Under the pieces are notes generated by a model. That model saw only the letters and a program-made list of their open reading frames with translations. It had not been told where the DNA came from and ran no database searches. A stretch of 9,766 nt of DNA from positions 1 to 9,766 of the forward strand of contig DTXA01000555.1 in NCBI GenBank assembly GCA_012962735.1, given 5' to 3'. The stretch is from Candidatus Latescibacterota bacterium (lineage in GTDB: Bacteria; Latescibacterota; 4484-107; B68-G9). Positions 1-6,216 of the stretch are shown piece by piece (the stretch's first letter is position 1; every line of letters starts with the position of its first letter). The translations under genes and the position numbers were made by a program.

Positions 1-1803
1 AACTCTTACAACCCCGCAGAGATCGAAAAGGCCCTGAGGGCCGCCCCGGGCCGTCTCCCCTTCCCCTCTGTGGAGGACAGGAAGGCCTGGGAGGATACAA
101 AGGCGGCTATGGGCCGAGGTGAGATGGACAGGATAGTTGCCCGGGCCGAGGAGGCAGCAGGAGAGCCGATCCCTCCCCTGACGGCCACTTTGTTCTTGGA
201 GTTCAAGCGCACTGGAGAACGGAGGGGGTACGAGCGCCCCTGGCGCAGGAGGCGGGAGGACTTGGCGGCTCTGGCCCTAGCCGAGTGCTTAGAGTTCCGG
301 GGGCGTTTTTTGGGTCCCATCTTGGACTTAGCATGGGCCATATGTGAGGAGAGCAGTTGGGCCCTCCCCGCCCATCAGGTTGAACTTGCGAACATCCACC
401 GTCCCGTTGTCGACCTCGGGGCGGCTATGACCGCCCTGGACCTCGCCGAGCTCGATCGCGTTCTGGGAGGGCAACTGGACCCTCTGCTGCGCAGGCGGAT
501 ACGGGACGAGGTGGACCGTCGCTGCATAACCCCCTATCTCGCCCGCCACGACTTCTGGTGGCTTTACAACACTTCATCCCGCAGTGTGAACAACTGGAAC
601 GCCGTGTGCAACGGAGGTGTGGCGGGTGCGGCGGTCTACATCGAGGAGGACCTTGCTCGCCTCGCGGAGGTCCTTGCAAAGGCGGCCAGGTCTTTGGACG
701 ACTACATAGCCACCTTCGACGAGGACGGGGGCTCGAGCGAGGGGCCAGGATATTGGGCCTACGGCTTCGGGTACTACGCAGTGCTGGCCGACCTTGTGGA
801 GGCCCGCACCGACGGGAGGGTGAACTTCCTCGAAGGGGATTTCGTGCGTGAGGTAGCGCGCTTCCCGCTGCGGGTGCTGCTGAGCCCGGGTGTCTTCGTC
901 AACTTCTCCGACTGCGACAGGAACTTCTCCCCACCGACTCCCCTTTTGGCCTACCTATCCCGCCGCTTAGAGATCCCAGAGCTTATGGCCCTGGCCCGTC
1001 CCGCCGGGTCGTCGGGGGGTCTCGCCTGGATGCTCAGAAGCCTCTTCTGGAGGCCCGACCCCAGCCCTCCACCTTTCGTCCCATCCAGCCACGACTTCTT
1101 CAGGGGCCTTCAGTGGATGTTCGCCAGGTACGACCCCTCCGACCCGGATGCACTGGTCCTGGCGGCCAAGGGTGGCCACAACGCGGAGATGCACAACCAG
1201 AACGATGTGGGGGCCTTCATCGTGCACTTCGGGGGCGAGTCCATCGTCGCCGACCCAGGACGAGGCAGGTATACCAGGGAGTACTTCGGCCCCAGGCGGT
1301 ACGAGCACTTCGTCAACTCCTCAAGGGGCCACTCGGTCCCGGTGCCCAACGGATGCGAACAGAGGGCGGGACGGAATGCTGCCGCAGAACTCATAGAGCA
1401 CCGGGCCGACGACAGGGTGGACGTGATGGTGCTGGAGCTGAGGGCCGTCTATCCCCCTGAGGCGGACCTGGCATCTCTCCGCCGCACCGTGGCCCTTCAC
1501 CGGGACCCGCCGAGGGGTTGGGTGGAGCTCGTGGATGAGGTGCGCTTCTCCTCCAGACCCGGCGACCTGGAGAGTTCCCTGGTTACCTTCGGGACGGCTG
1601 AAGTGGGGAAAGGTGCTGTGCTGATTAGGGGGAAAAGGGGAAAGCTGCGGGTGACGTTCGCCTCCGAGGCTGTAGCCGTCAGGGTGGAGGTGGTGAGGGA
1701 TGTGGACCTGGCAGAGGGTCCGACGGACATAACTCGGGTCGCCTTCAGCATAAAGGGCCCCGTCCGGGAGGGAACGGTCCGGCTTCGCATAGAGCCGGTG
1801 TAG
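1..1803 (+). CDS. Heparinase II/III-family polysaccharide lyase-like protein (5' partial)
   Basis: Probable polysaccharide (uronate) lyase or related glycan-active enzyme of the heparinase II/III superfamily. The frame is open from base 1. A GTG at 70 is a possible start, but in-frame sequence before it (NPAEIEKALRAAPGRLPFPS) already reads like the family N-terminus, so the gene very likely begins outside the window. The N-terminal half is the alpha-toroid: E-E-S-S-W-x-x-P-A-H near 345-375, the N-N-W-N motif at 589-600 and G-Y-W-A-Y-G near 750-770, with candidate catalytic Asn and Tyr. The C-terminal half is the beta-sandwich lyase domain. It opens with G-G-H-N-A-E-M-H-N-Q-N-D-V-G at 1171-1212, followed by D-P-G-R-G-R-Y-T. 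The substrate cannot be told from sequence; heparin, alginate and other uronic acid polymers are all possible. The gene faces the - strand series and ends 54 bases from trpS. The family call is secure; activity is inferred. Confidence 0.88.
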   Translation, partial: NSYNPAEIEKALRAAPGRLPFPSVEDRKAWEDTKAAMGRGEMDRIVARAEEAAGEPIPPLTATLFLEFKRTGERRGYERPWRRRREDLAALALAECLEFRGRFLGPILDLAWAICEESSWALPAHQVELANIHRPVVDLGAAMTALDLAELDRVLGGQLDPLLRRRIRDEVDRRCITPYLARHDFWWLYNTSSRSVNNWNAVCNGGVAGAAVYIEEDLARLAEVLAKAARSLDDYIATFDEDGGSSEGPGYWAYGFGYYAVLADLVEARTDGRVNFLEGDFVREVARFPLRVLLSPGVFVNFSDCDRNFSPPTPLLAYLSRRLEIPELMALARPAGSSGGLAWMLRSLFWRPDPSPPPFVPSSHDFFRGLQWMFARYDPSDPDALVLAAKGGHNAEMHNQNDVGAFIVHFGGESIVADPGRGRYTREYFGPRRYEHFVNSSRGHSVPVPNGCEQRAGRNAAAELIEHRADDRVDVMVLELRAVYPPEADLASLRRTVALHRDPPRGWVELVDEVRFSSRPGDLESSLVTFGTAEVGKGAVLIRGKRGKLRVTFASEAVAVRVEVVRDVDLAEGPTDITRVAFSIKGPVREGTVRLRIEPV

Positions 1804-1857
1804 CCCTTATCCCGTTGGTTTTAAATATCTGTTTACGGGTTCCATCCAACTGAGGTA
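1804..1857. terminator. Convergent spacer with weak inverted repeats
   Basis: This AT-rich spacer lies between the stop of the lyase gene and the stop of trpS, which converge here. CCCGT at 1811-1815 can pair with ACGGG at 1835-1839, and GTTGG just inside can pair with CCAAC near 1846-1850, but the two pairings cross. There is no long GC stem followed by a T run. It may be a poor bidirectional terminator, or termination may be Rho-dependent. The call rests on position as much as on structure. Confidence 0.25.
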
Positions 1858-2862
1858 TCATCCGACCCCCATCCGCTCCCGAACTCCTTCCATCGTCCTT
1901 TCCGCCTCGGAGCGAGCCCTTTTAGCCCCATCTTTCAGAACTTCTTCTACGTATCCCTCCCTCGCCTCGGCTTCCCGCCTGCGGTCCTGAACGGGAGTTA
2001 AGAACTCGGCCAACCGCTCCGCCAGCCTGCCTTTACACTCCACACATCCAAGTACGGCCGCCTTGCAGTCTTCCTCTATCTGGGCGATCTCATGGGAGTT
2101 GTATAGCTTGTGGTACAGGAATACCGGGCATCCTCTGGCCTCAGGGTCCCCTAGGTCCTTCTTTTTTATCCGCATGGGATCGGTGAACATCGTGCATACC
2201 TTTTCCTTGACCACCTTGGGTAGGTCGGACAGGTAGATAACGTTCCCCAGGGATTTGCTCATCTTGCGGCCGTCCAGGCCGGGAAGTTTGGGGACACAGG
2301 TGAGGATTGGCTCTGGTTCCGGGAAAAACCCCCCGTACAGGTAGTTGAACCTCCTTGCTATCTCCCGGGCCAGCTCTATGTGGGGCACCTGATCCTCGCC
2401 CACTGGGACAGCGTTTGCCCTATATATGAGGATATCGGCGGCCTGGAGCACAGGGTATCCCAAGAGGCCGTAGTTTATCTTTGTTACCTCCTCCCCCTCC
2501 CCGATAAGTCCCATATCCCGGGCCTGTTCTTTGATGGTGGGATTGCGGATGAGCCAAGGGGTAGGGGTAATCATGGAGAAGAGCAGATGAAGTTCCGCAT
2601 GCTCCTTCACATCGGACTGCGCGAAGATGGCCACCCGCTTCGGGTCCAGCCCGGCGGCTAAGTAGTCCAACACAAGCTCCCTGACGTTGGCCCTTATTTG
2701 TTCGGGATGTTCGTATTCCGTTGTGAGGGCATGCCAGTCAGCTATCATACAGAACATCTCGTATTCTTCCTGGAGCTCCACCCAGTTCCTCAGAGCCCCT
2801 TCGTAGTTGCCAAGGTGGAGCTTGCCCGTCGGCCTCATACCGCTCAATATCCTTCCCTTCAT
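1858..2862 (-). CDS. trpS: Tryptophan-tRNA ligase
   Basis: Cytoplasmic class I aminoacyl-tRNA synthetase that charges tRNA(Trp) with tryptophan using ATP. The 334-residue length is normal for bacterial TrpS. The HIGH-type ATP site is P-T-G-K-L-H-L-G-N at residues 11-19, and the KMSKS loop is G-R-K-M-S-K-S-L-G-N at about 198-207. Between them lie the tryptophan-pocket and dimer segments, including V-G-E-D-Q-x-x-H-I-E-L. The ATG at 2862 is chosen because AAGGAG (2869-2874) sits six bases upstream and overlaps the TAA of the HNH gene, so the two are probably co-translated. It is the last gene of the - strand series. No T-box or Trp leader peptide is visible before it; the 10-base gap leaves no room for one. 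Confidence 0.97.
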   Translation of the reverse strand: MKGRILSGMRPTGKLHLGNYEGALRNWVELQEEYEMFCMIADWHALTTEYEHPEQIRANVRELVLDYLAAGLDPKRVAIFAQSDVKEHAELHLLFSMITPTPWLIRNPTIKEQARDMGLIGEGEEVTKINYGLLGYPVLQAADILIYRANAVPVGEDQVPHIELAREIARRFNYLYGGFFPEPEPILTCVPKLPGLDGRKMSKSLGNVIYLSDLPKVVKEKVCTMFTDPMRIKKKDLGDPEARGCPVFLYHKLYNSHEIAQIEEDCKAAVLGCVECKGRLAERLAEFLTPVQDRRREAEAREGYVEEVLKDGAKRARSEAERTMEGVRERMGVG

Positions 2863-2872
2863 CGTCCGCTCC

Positions 2873-3373
2873 TTAATCCATGAACAGATATGGTTTCCAA
2901 CTTGGCTCGGGTTCCCCTACGAAAGCCCGCACAAGATATAGGAAATTGGGACTCCTGGGGGGACGGAGCAGCCTCATCCCAGCCTGCTCGGGTGTACGGT
3001 TGCCCTTGCGGTTATTGCACCGCATACAGCAGCAAACCAAGTTCTCCCAAGTGTCCTTCCCTCCCATGTCTTTCGGGACTACGTGGTCCACGGTCATAGG
3101 CCCCTGTGTGGTGCCGCAGTATTGGCATCTGTGGCCGTCCCTCCTCAGGATGTTGCGCTTGGTCAGGGGGATATCGTTCCGGGGCTTGCGCACGTATATC
3201 CACAGCCGCACCACGCTGGGCAGGGGGAAAGCTTTAGAGACGGTGTGTACGGTACCGGCCTCCTCAACCACCTCGGCCTTCCCGAGGAACACCAGCACCA
3301 GGGCCCTCTTGGCCGAGCAGATGCTCAGTGGTTCGTAGTTCTGGTTGAGGACCAATACCTTACGATTCAACAT
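2873..3373 (-). CDS. HNH endonuclease family protein
   Basis: Small (166-residue) stand-alone HNH nuclease-fold protein. The metal-binding core lies at residues 80-125: C83-x-x-C86, then D96-H97-V-V-P as the HNH His region, G-G-x-D-x-W-E-N-L around 104-112, and C116-x-x-C119-N120 followed by K123. Both CxxC pairs needed for a structural zinc are present and the catalytic His is intact, so it looks active. The N-terminal 70 residues (M-L-N-R-K-V-L-V-L-N-Q-N-Y-E-P-L onward) match the common chromosomal HNH family found in many bacteria, whose role is not established. The start overlaps the end of the galU gene by 14 bases and has GGAGG (3379-3383) five bases upstream; trpS follows after 10 bases. 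There are no restriction-modification, toxin or phage genes nearby, so a defence or homing role has no support from context. Confidence 0.9.
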   Translation of the reverse strand: MLNRKVLVLNQNYEPLSICSAKRALVLVFLGKAEVVEEAGTVHTVSKAFPLPSVVRLWIYVRKPRNDIPLTKRNILRRDGHRCQYCGTTQGPMTVDHVVPKDMGGKDTWENLVCCCMRCNNRKGNRTPEQAGMRLLRPPRSPNFLYLVRAFVGEPEPSWKPYLFMD

Positions 3374-4241
3374 CCAAGCCTCCGTCCACGAGACCCTTAA
3401 GGTACTTCCCGAAGGGTCCCTTAAGGTCCTCCCGCCTTAGGGCGAATTCCACCGTGGTCTTGAGGTAGGAGAGCCTGTCCCCCACTGTATACCATTTGCC
3501 AGATATCTCATAGGCGTACACGACCTTATCCTTGCCCATAGTCCTGATCGCATCGGTGAGCTCCAGTTCCCCACGCTGTGAGAAGGGGGTTTTGTCCAGG
3601 ATATCGAAGATGTCCGGCTCTAAGATGTATCGCCCGAGCAAGGCCAGATTTGAGGGGGCCTCCCCGAGCCTGGGCTTTTCCACCAGGTCCTCAACTAAGT
3701 GCACCTCGTTGATGGGCTTGCCCTGGATCACGCCGTACTCAGAGACCTCCTGAAGAGGGACCCGCTGGACCGCTAAGATGGAGGCACTGTACTTGTCATA
3801 CAGCCGCAACAGTTGGGCCAGACAGGGCTCCTCAGACACCACCAGATCGTCCCCGAACAGCACAGCGAACGGTTCGTCTCCTATGTGATAGCGGGCCTTG
3901 AGGATGGCATGGCCCGTCCCCAAAGCCTCCTTCTGGCGCAGATAGTGGATATCGGCCAGCTCCTCTATAGTCTCCAGGGTCTCCAGCATAGCTGTCCGAT
4001 CTTTCTCCCTGAGCACATGGTTCAATTCGAGGGATTTGTCGAAGTGGTCTTCGATAGCCCGCTTGCCCCGGCCGGTTATGATCAAGATGTCCTCTATCCC
4101 GGAGGCCACGATCTCCTCTATGATATACTGGATGGCGGGTTTGTCCACGATGGGGATCATCTCCTTAGGCAGGGCCTTGGTGGCCGGAAGGAACCTCGTA
4201 CCCAGCCCAGCTGCCGGGATCACCGCCTTGCGCACTTGCAT
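3360..4241 (-). CDS. galU: UTP-glucose-1-phosphate uridylyltransferase
   Basis: Cytoplasmic enzyme that makes UDP-glucose and diphosphate from UTP and glucose 1-phosphate, feeding exopolysaccharide, LPS-core or glycolipid synthesis. At 293 residues it is full length. The nucleotide-binding signature A-G-L-G-T-R-F-L-P-A-T-K-A-L-P-K-E-M spans about residues 11-28 and continues into P-I-V-D-K-P-A-I-Q-Y. Q-K-E-A-L-G-T-G-H-A is at 103-112 and the metal-binding F-G-D-D is at 129-132. These separate GalU-type enzymes from RmlA-type thymidylyltransferases, though related UDP-sugar pyrophosphorylases cannot be fully excluded. The ATG at 4241 has an AGGGGG SD-like run five bases upstream. The pseudopilin-like gene ends 12 bases before it, and its own 3' end overlaps the HNH gene by 14 bases. 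Confidence 0.95.
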   Translation of the reverse strand: MQVRKAVIPAAGLGTRFLPATKALPKEMIPIVDKPAIQYIIEEIVASGIEDILIITGRGKRAIEDHFDKSLELNHVLREKDRTAMLETLETIEELADIHYLRQKEALGTGHAILKARYHIGDEPFAVLFGDDLVVSEEPCLAQLLRLYDKYSASILAVQRVPLQEVSEYGVIQGKPINEVHLVEDLVEKPRLGEAPSNLALLGRYILEPDIFDILDKTPFSQRGELELTDAIRTMGKDKVVYAYEISGKWYTVGDRLSYLKTTVEFALRREDLKGPFGKYLKGLVDGGLDVES

Positions 4242-4253
4242 CTGCGCCCCCTA

Positions 4254-4637
4254 TCAGTCCCCTCTCTTACAGGTGATGCGCTTGGTGTGGTCTATCTGCC
4301 AGAGCTCCAGCACCCCGTCCCCATCGTAGTCCCTCAGGGCCTCTGCCTCAGCTCGGAAGGTGAAACTGTCCGCCTGTACTACGGAGTACCGGAACAGAGC
4401 GTCGGGCATGGTGCGGAAATTAAGGGAATCCAAAGAAGGGGCGTAGGTGCCATATATATTACGGTACCCCTCCTGAAGCTCCCAGATGCGCCGGAACTCA
4501 TGTTCCACCTCTGCGAACCGGACCCTGGCAGAGCGCCCTCCCTGGGTGAACCGATCCAGGTTGAGCACCAACAACAGCCCCACTGCAGCCAGGAGGATCA
4601 AGACCTCCCAGAAGGGCGAGCCCCGGCGCTCTCGCAT
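4254..4637 (-). CDS. Divergent pseudopilin-like membrane-anchored protein
   Basis: A 127-residue protein with a type IV pilin-like layout. A short basic leader (M-R-E-R-R-G) is followed by S-P-F-W-E-V-L-I-L-L-A-A-V-G-L-L, hydrophobic to about residue 27. Cleavage after G6 would put a Glu at position +5 of the mature chain, as in type IV pilins and type II secretion pseudopilins, but the usual F-T-L-x-E-L text is missing. The rest resembles a small pilin headgroup: an amphipathic helix (E-V-E-H-E-F-R-R-I-W-E-L), Y-G-T-Y-A-P-S-L-D-S-L, then D-Y-D-G-D-G near residues 103-108, an acidic loop that could bind calcium, and L-W-Q-I-D. The ATG at 4637 is chosen over an upstream start because GAGGGGG lies six bases before it. 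No other pilus gene is in view. It could also be a plain type II membrane-anchored protein; the pilin link is inference. Confidence 0.75.
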   Translation of the reverse strand: MRERRGSPFWEVLILLAAVGLLLVLNLDRFTQGGRSARVRFAEVEHEFRRIWELQEGYRNIYGTYAPSLDSLNFRTMPDALFRYSVVQADSFTFRAEAEALRDYDGDGVLELWQIDHTKRITCKRGD

Positions 4638-4648
4638 ATATATCCCCC

Positions 4649-4771
4649 TCAACGCCTGAGACGGGCCAGCCAGAACAGTAGGAAAAATACTGCAGCCCAA
4701 AGGAAGGCCAGGCTTACCAAGGTCGCACGGCCACTCCCTCTGGTATTCGCCCGCAACCTCCTGAACTTCAC
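4649..4771 (-). CDS. Tiny single-span membrane protein (start uncertain, GTG or ATA)
   Basis: Short reading frame filling the gap between the epimerase and pseudopilin-like genes. From the GTG at 4771 it gives 40 residues: a basic head (K-F-R-R-L-R-A-N-T-R), one hydrophobic helix (A-T-L-V-S-L-A-F-L-W-A-A-V-F-F-L-L-F-W-L) and a basic tail (A-R-L-R-R). That is the pattern of a small inner-membrane protein. GTG has only a weak AGGGG four bases upstream. An alternative ATA at 4790-4792, which overlaps the epimerase TAA as ATAA, has a strong AAGGAG six bases upstream and would give 47 residues. The stop TGA runs into the GAGGGGG SD of the pseudopilin-like gene 11 bases on, so the two are probably coupled. 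No family is recognised. Evidence is the reading frame, composition and gene packing only. Confidence 0.5.
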   Translation of the reverse strand: MKFRRLRANTRGSGRATLVSLAFLWAAVFFLLFWLARLRR

Positions 4772-4788
4772 CCGGCCCCTGTACCCCC

Positions 4789-5829
4789 TTATGCGGAACT
4801 CCTTCCCGACGACCCCCTCCGGCGCACCCCCAGTCCGGGACCCTCCGGCGGCAGCATACGCCCGTCCCGAAGGACGACACCCTCGAAGGGGTCCTGGGCC
4901 AGCAGCAGATGGCCGTCCAGGTCTGTGTAGTCGGCCAGGGGGGAGAGGTGTACGGCGGCCGCTATCCCCAGGGAACTCTCCACCATACATCCCAACATCA
5001 CCTTCAACCCGCAGGCCTTAGCTGTGGCTATGGCACGAAGTGCTGTGCGGACCCCGCCGCTCTTGGCCAGTTTGACCACCACGCCGTCCACTTTACCGGC
5101 GAGGGCGTATATGTCCTCGGGGCTCAATGCGCTCTCGTCGGCGAACACCGGAACCCCGACCGCCTCCCGCACCCGGGCCAGGACATCCGGGTCACCGGGA
5201 GGCACGGGCTGTTCGACGAACTCCAGCCCGAACCGCTCCAGTGCCCGGATGCGAACGATCGCTTCCTCAGGACCCCAGGCTCCGTTGGCATCTATGCGCA
5301 AGGGTCCGCCCCACACCTCCCGCACCGCCGAGAGGGCGTCCTCCTCCCTACTGACTCCCACCTTCACCTTGAGGACCCGGAACTGCCCCCTGACGGCTTC
5401 GGCCCGGGCCCGCATCTCCTCCGGAGGGGAGATGCCCAGGGTGAAGGAGGTGGGCGGTGGAGGGATGCCCGCCAGGCCCAACAGCCGGTATAGGGGAGCT
5501 CCGAGTTGCTTGCCCAAGAGGTCCCAAATGGCGATGTCCACCGCCGCCCTTGCGGAGCGATCCCCCGGAAGCCGCTTGGCCAGTTCCAGTCCCAACCGCT
5601 CCCCTTCGAGGGGGGAAGCACCCTCTATTAACGGTCGGACCCGTTCTAAGGCCTTGGAGACGGTGTCCGCATCCTCCCCGTAGAACCGGGAGGACGCGGC
5701 CTCGCCCAGGCCGATCAACCGCTCCCATTCGAGCCGGACCAGCGCGTTCCGGCATAACCTCTTCTTCTCCCGAGACATCCGGAAGGGCCCAGCGGTCTCC
5801 AAGATCAGGGGGGCATAGGACAGTTGCAT
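4789..5829 (-). CDS. Dipeptide epimerase (L-Ala-D/L-Glu type), enolase superfamily
   Basis: Member of the muconate lactonizing enzyme subgroup of the enolase superfamily, 346 residues. The capping domain occupies about residues 1-120 and the barrel follows. The KxK base pair is K154-V-K156. Metal ligands are D180 (R-I-D-A-N), E206 (V-E-Q-P) and D231 (A-D-E-S). The opposing Lys is probably K253 in V-V-K-L-A-K-S-G-G. D303-L-D305-G near the end is the Asp-x-Asp that holds the substrate amino group in L-Ala-D/L-Glu epimerases, which favours a dipeptide epimerase over o-succinylbenzoate synthase. In other bacteria these enzymes epimerise L-Ala-D-Glu from murein peptides, or other dipeptides; the exact substrate is unknown here. 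The final 15 residues (R-R-R-G-S-S-G-R-S-S-A) look like a loose tail. The ATG lies one base after the stop of the MIP18-like gene, with no clear SD, suggesting translational coupling. Confidence 0.9.
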   Translation of the reverse strand: MQLSYAPLILETAGPFRMSREKKRLCRNALVRLEWERLIGLGEAASSRFYGEDADTVSKALERVRPLIEGASPLEGERLGLELAKRLPGDRSARAAVDIAIWDLLGKQLGAPLYRLLGLAGIPPPPTSFTLGISPPEEMRARAEAVRGQFRVLKVKVGVSREEDALSAVREVWGGPLRIDANGAWGPEEAIVRIRALERFGLEFVEQPVPPGDPDVLARVREAVGVPVFADESALSPEDIYALAGKVDGVVVKLAKSGGVRTALRAIATAKACGLKVMLGCMVESSLGIAAAVHLSPLADYTDLDGHLLLAQDPFEGVVLRDGRMLPPEGPGLGVRRRGSSGRSSA

Positions 5830-5830
5830 C

Positions 5831-6130
5831 TCAGGCCAATCCCAGAGCCTTCTTAGCTTCCTCGCTCATACGGTCCAGCGTCCATGGGGGGTCCCAGACC
5901 ATCTCCACGTGGACCTCCCGGACGCCCTCTAAGGCCCTTATAGCCTCCTCCGCCTGTCGGGCGATCCAACCCGAAAGCGGGCATCCGGGGGCGGTCATAG
6001 TCATCCGAACCCGGACGTCCCCGTCCTCCACCTTCACCTCGTAGATCAGTCCCAGGTCCACTATGTTCACGGGGATCTCCGGGTCGTAACATCCCTTCAA
6101 AGCCTCCCACACCTGGGCTTCGGTAACCAT
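5831..6130 (-). CDS. MIP18/SufT-like (DUF59) iron-sulfur assembly protein
   Basis: A 99-residue single-domain protein of the MIP18 (DUF59) family, which includes SufT, PaaD and the archaeal/eukaryotic cytosolic Fe-S factors. Family landmarks are present in order: C14-Y-D-P-E-I-P at 14-20, N-I-V-D-L-G-L-I-Y at 22-30, M-T-A-P-G-C50-P at 45-51 with the conserved cluster-linked Cys, and V-W-D-P-P-W at 78-83. The likely role is maturation of Fe-S proteins in the cytoplasm. No suf or isc gene is in view and no phenylacetate genes are near, so PaaD function is unlikely. The start at 6130 is chosen over a longer in-frame ATG because GAGGAGG lies five bases upstream and a promoter falls inside the longer version. 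It appears to be the first gene of the downstream transcript. Confidence 0.92.
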   Translation of the reverse strand: MVTEAQVWEALKGCYDPEIPVNIVDLGLIYEVKVEDGDVRVRMTMTAPGCPLSGWIARQAEEAIRALEGVREVHVEMVWDPPWTLDRMSEEAKKALGLA

Positions 6131-6135
6131 GGTGA

Positions 6136-6142
6136 CCTCCTC
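6136..6142 (-). promoter_or_regulatory. Shine-Dalgarno site of the MIP18-like gene
   Basis: GAGGAGG on the - strand, five bases before the ATG at 6130. It decides the start of the MIP18-like gene against the in-frame ATG at 6247. Confidence 0.85.
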
Positions 6143-6164
6143 GGTAGGAGTTTCGGTCGCTTCA

Positions 6165-6193
6165 AATATACACCCATTTAAGGGGAAAGGCAA
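6165..6193 (-). promoter_or_regulatory. Sigma70-type promoter for the MIP18-to-trpS genes
   Basis: On the - strand, TTGCCT (6188-6193, four of six consensus bases) is followed after exactly 17 bases by TATATT (6165-6170, five of six). The predicted transcript start near 6158 leaves a leader of about 28 bases before the MIP18-like ATG, including its SD. It lies in the only gap longer than 50 bases in the - strand series, where a promoter would be expected. Sigma specificity in this organism is unknown. Confidence 0.6.
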
Positions 6194-6216
6194 GGGGCTG
6201 TTCGTCATTTTATACA

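Noticed and set aside
6..1790. Several - strand and alternate + strand frames across the heparinase-like gene
   Set aside because: All lie inside a gene with clear family motifs over its whole length and show no motifs of their own.
2863..2872. Search for a T-box or Trp leader peptide before trpS
   Set aside because: Only ten bases separate trpS from the HNH gene, filled by the SD.
4638..4880. N-terminal extension of the pseudopilin-like gene to an ATG at 4880
   Set aside because: It would overlap the tiny membrane protein and the epimerase end, encodes non-conserved-looking Gly/Arg/Cys-rich sequence, and hides the leader peptide; a strong SD marks the start at 4637.
3813..5021. Long + strand frame (402 codons) antisense to galU, the pseudopilin-like gene and the epimerase
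   Set aside because: It lies opposite well-supported genes with clear motifs, has no family features or SD, and its composition is low-complexity Pro/Arg/Gly near the end. It is a shadow of GC-rich - strand codons.
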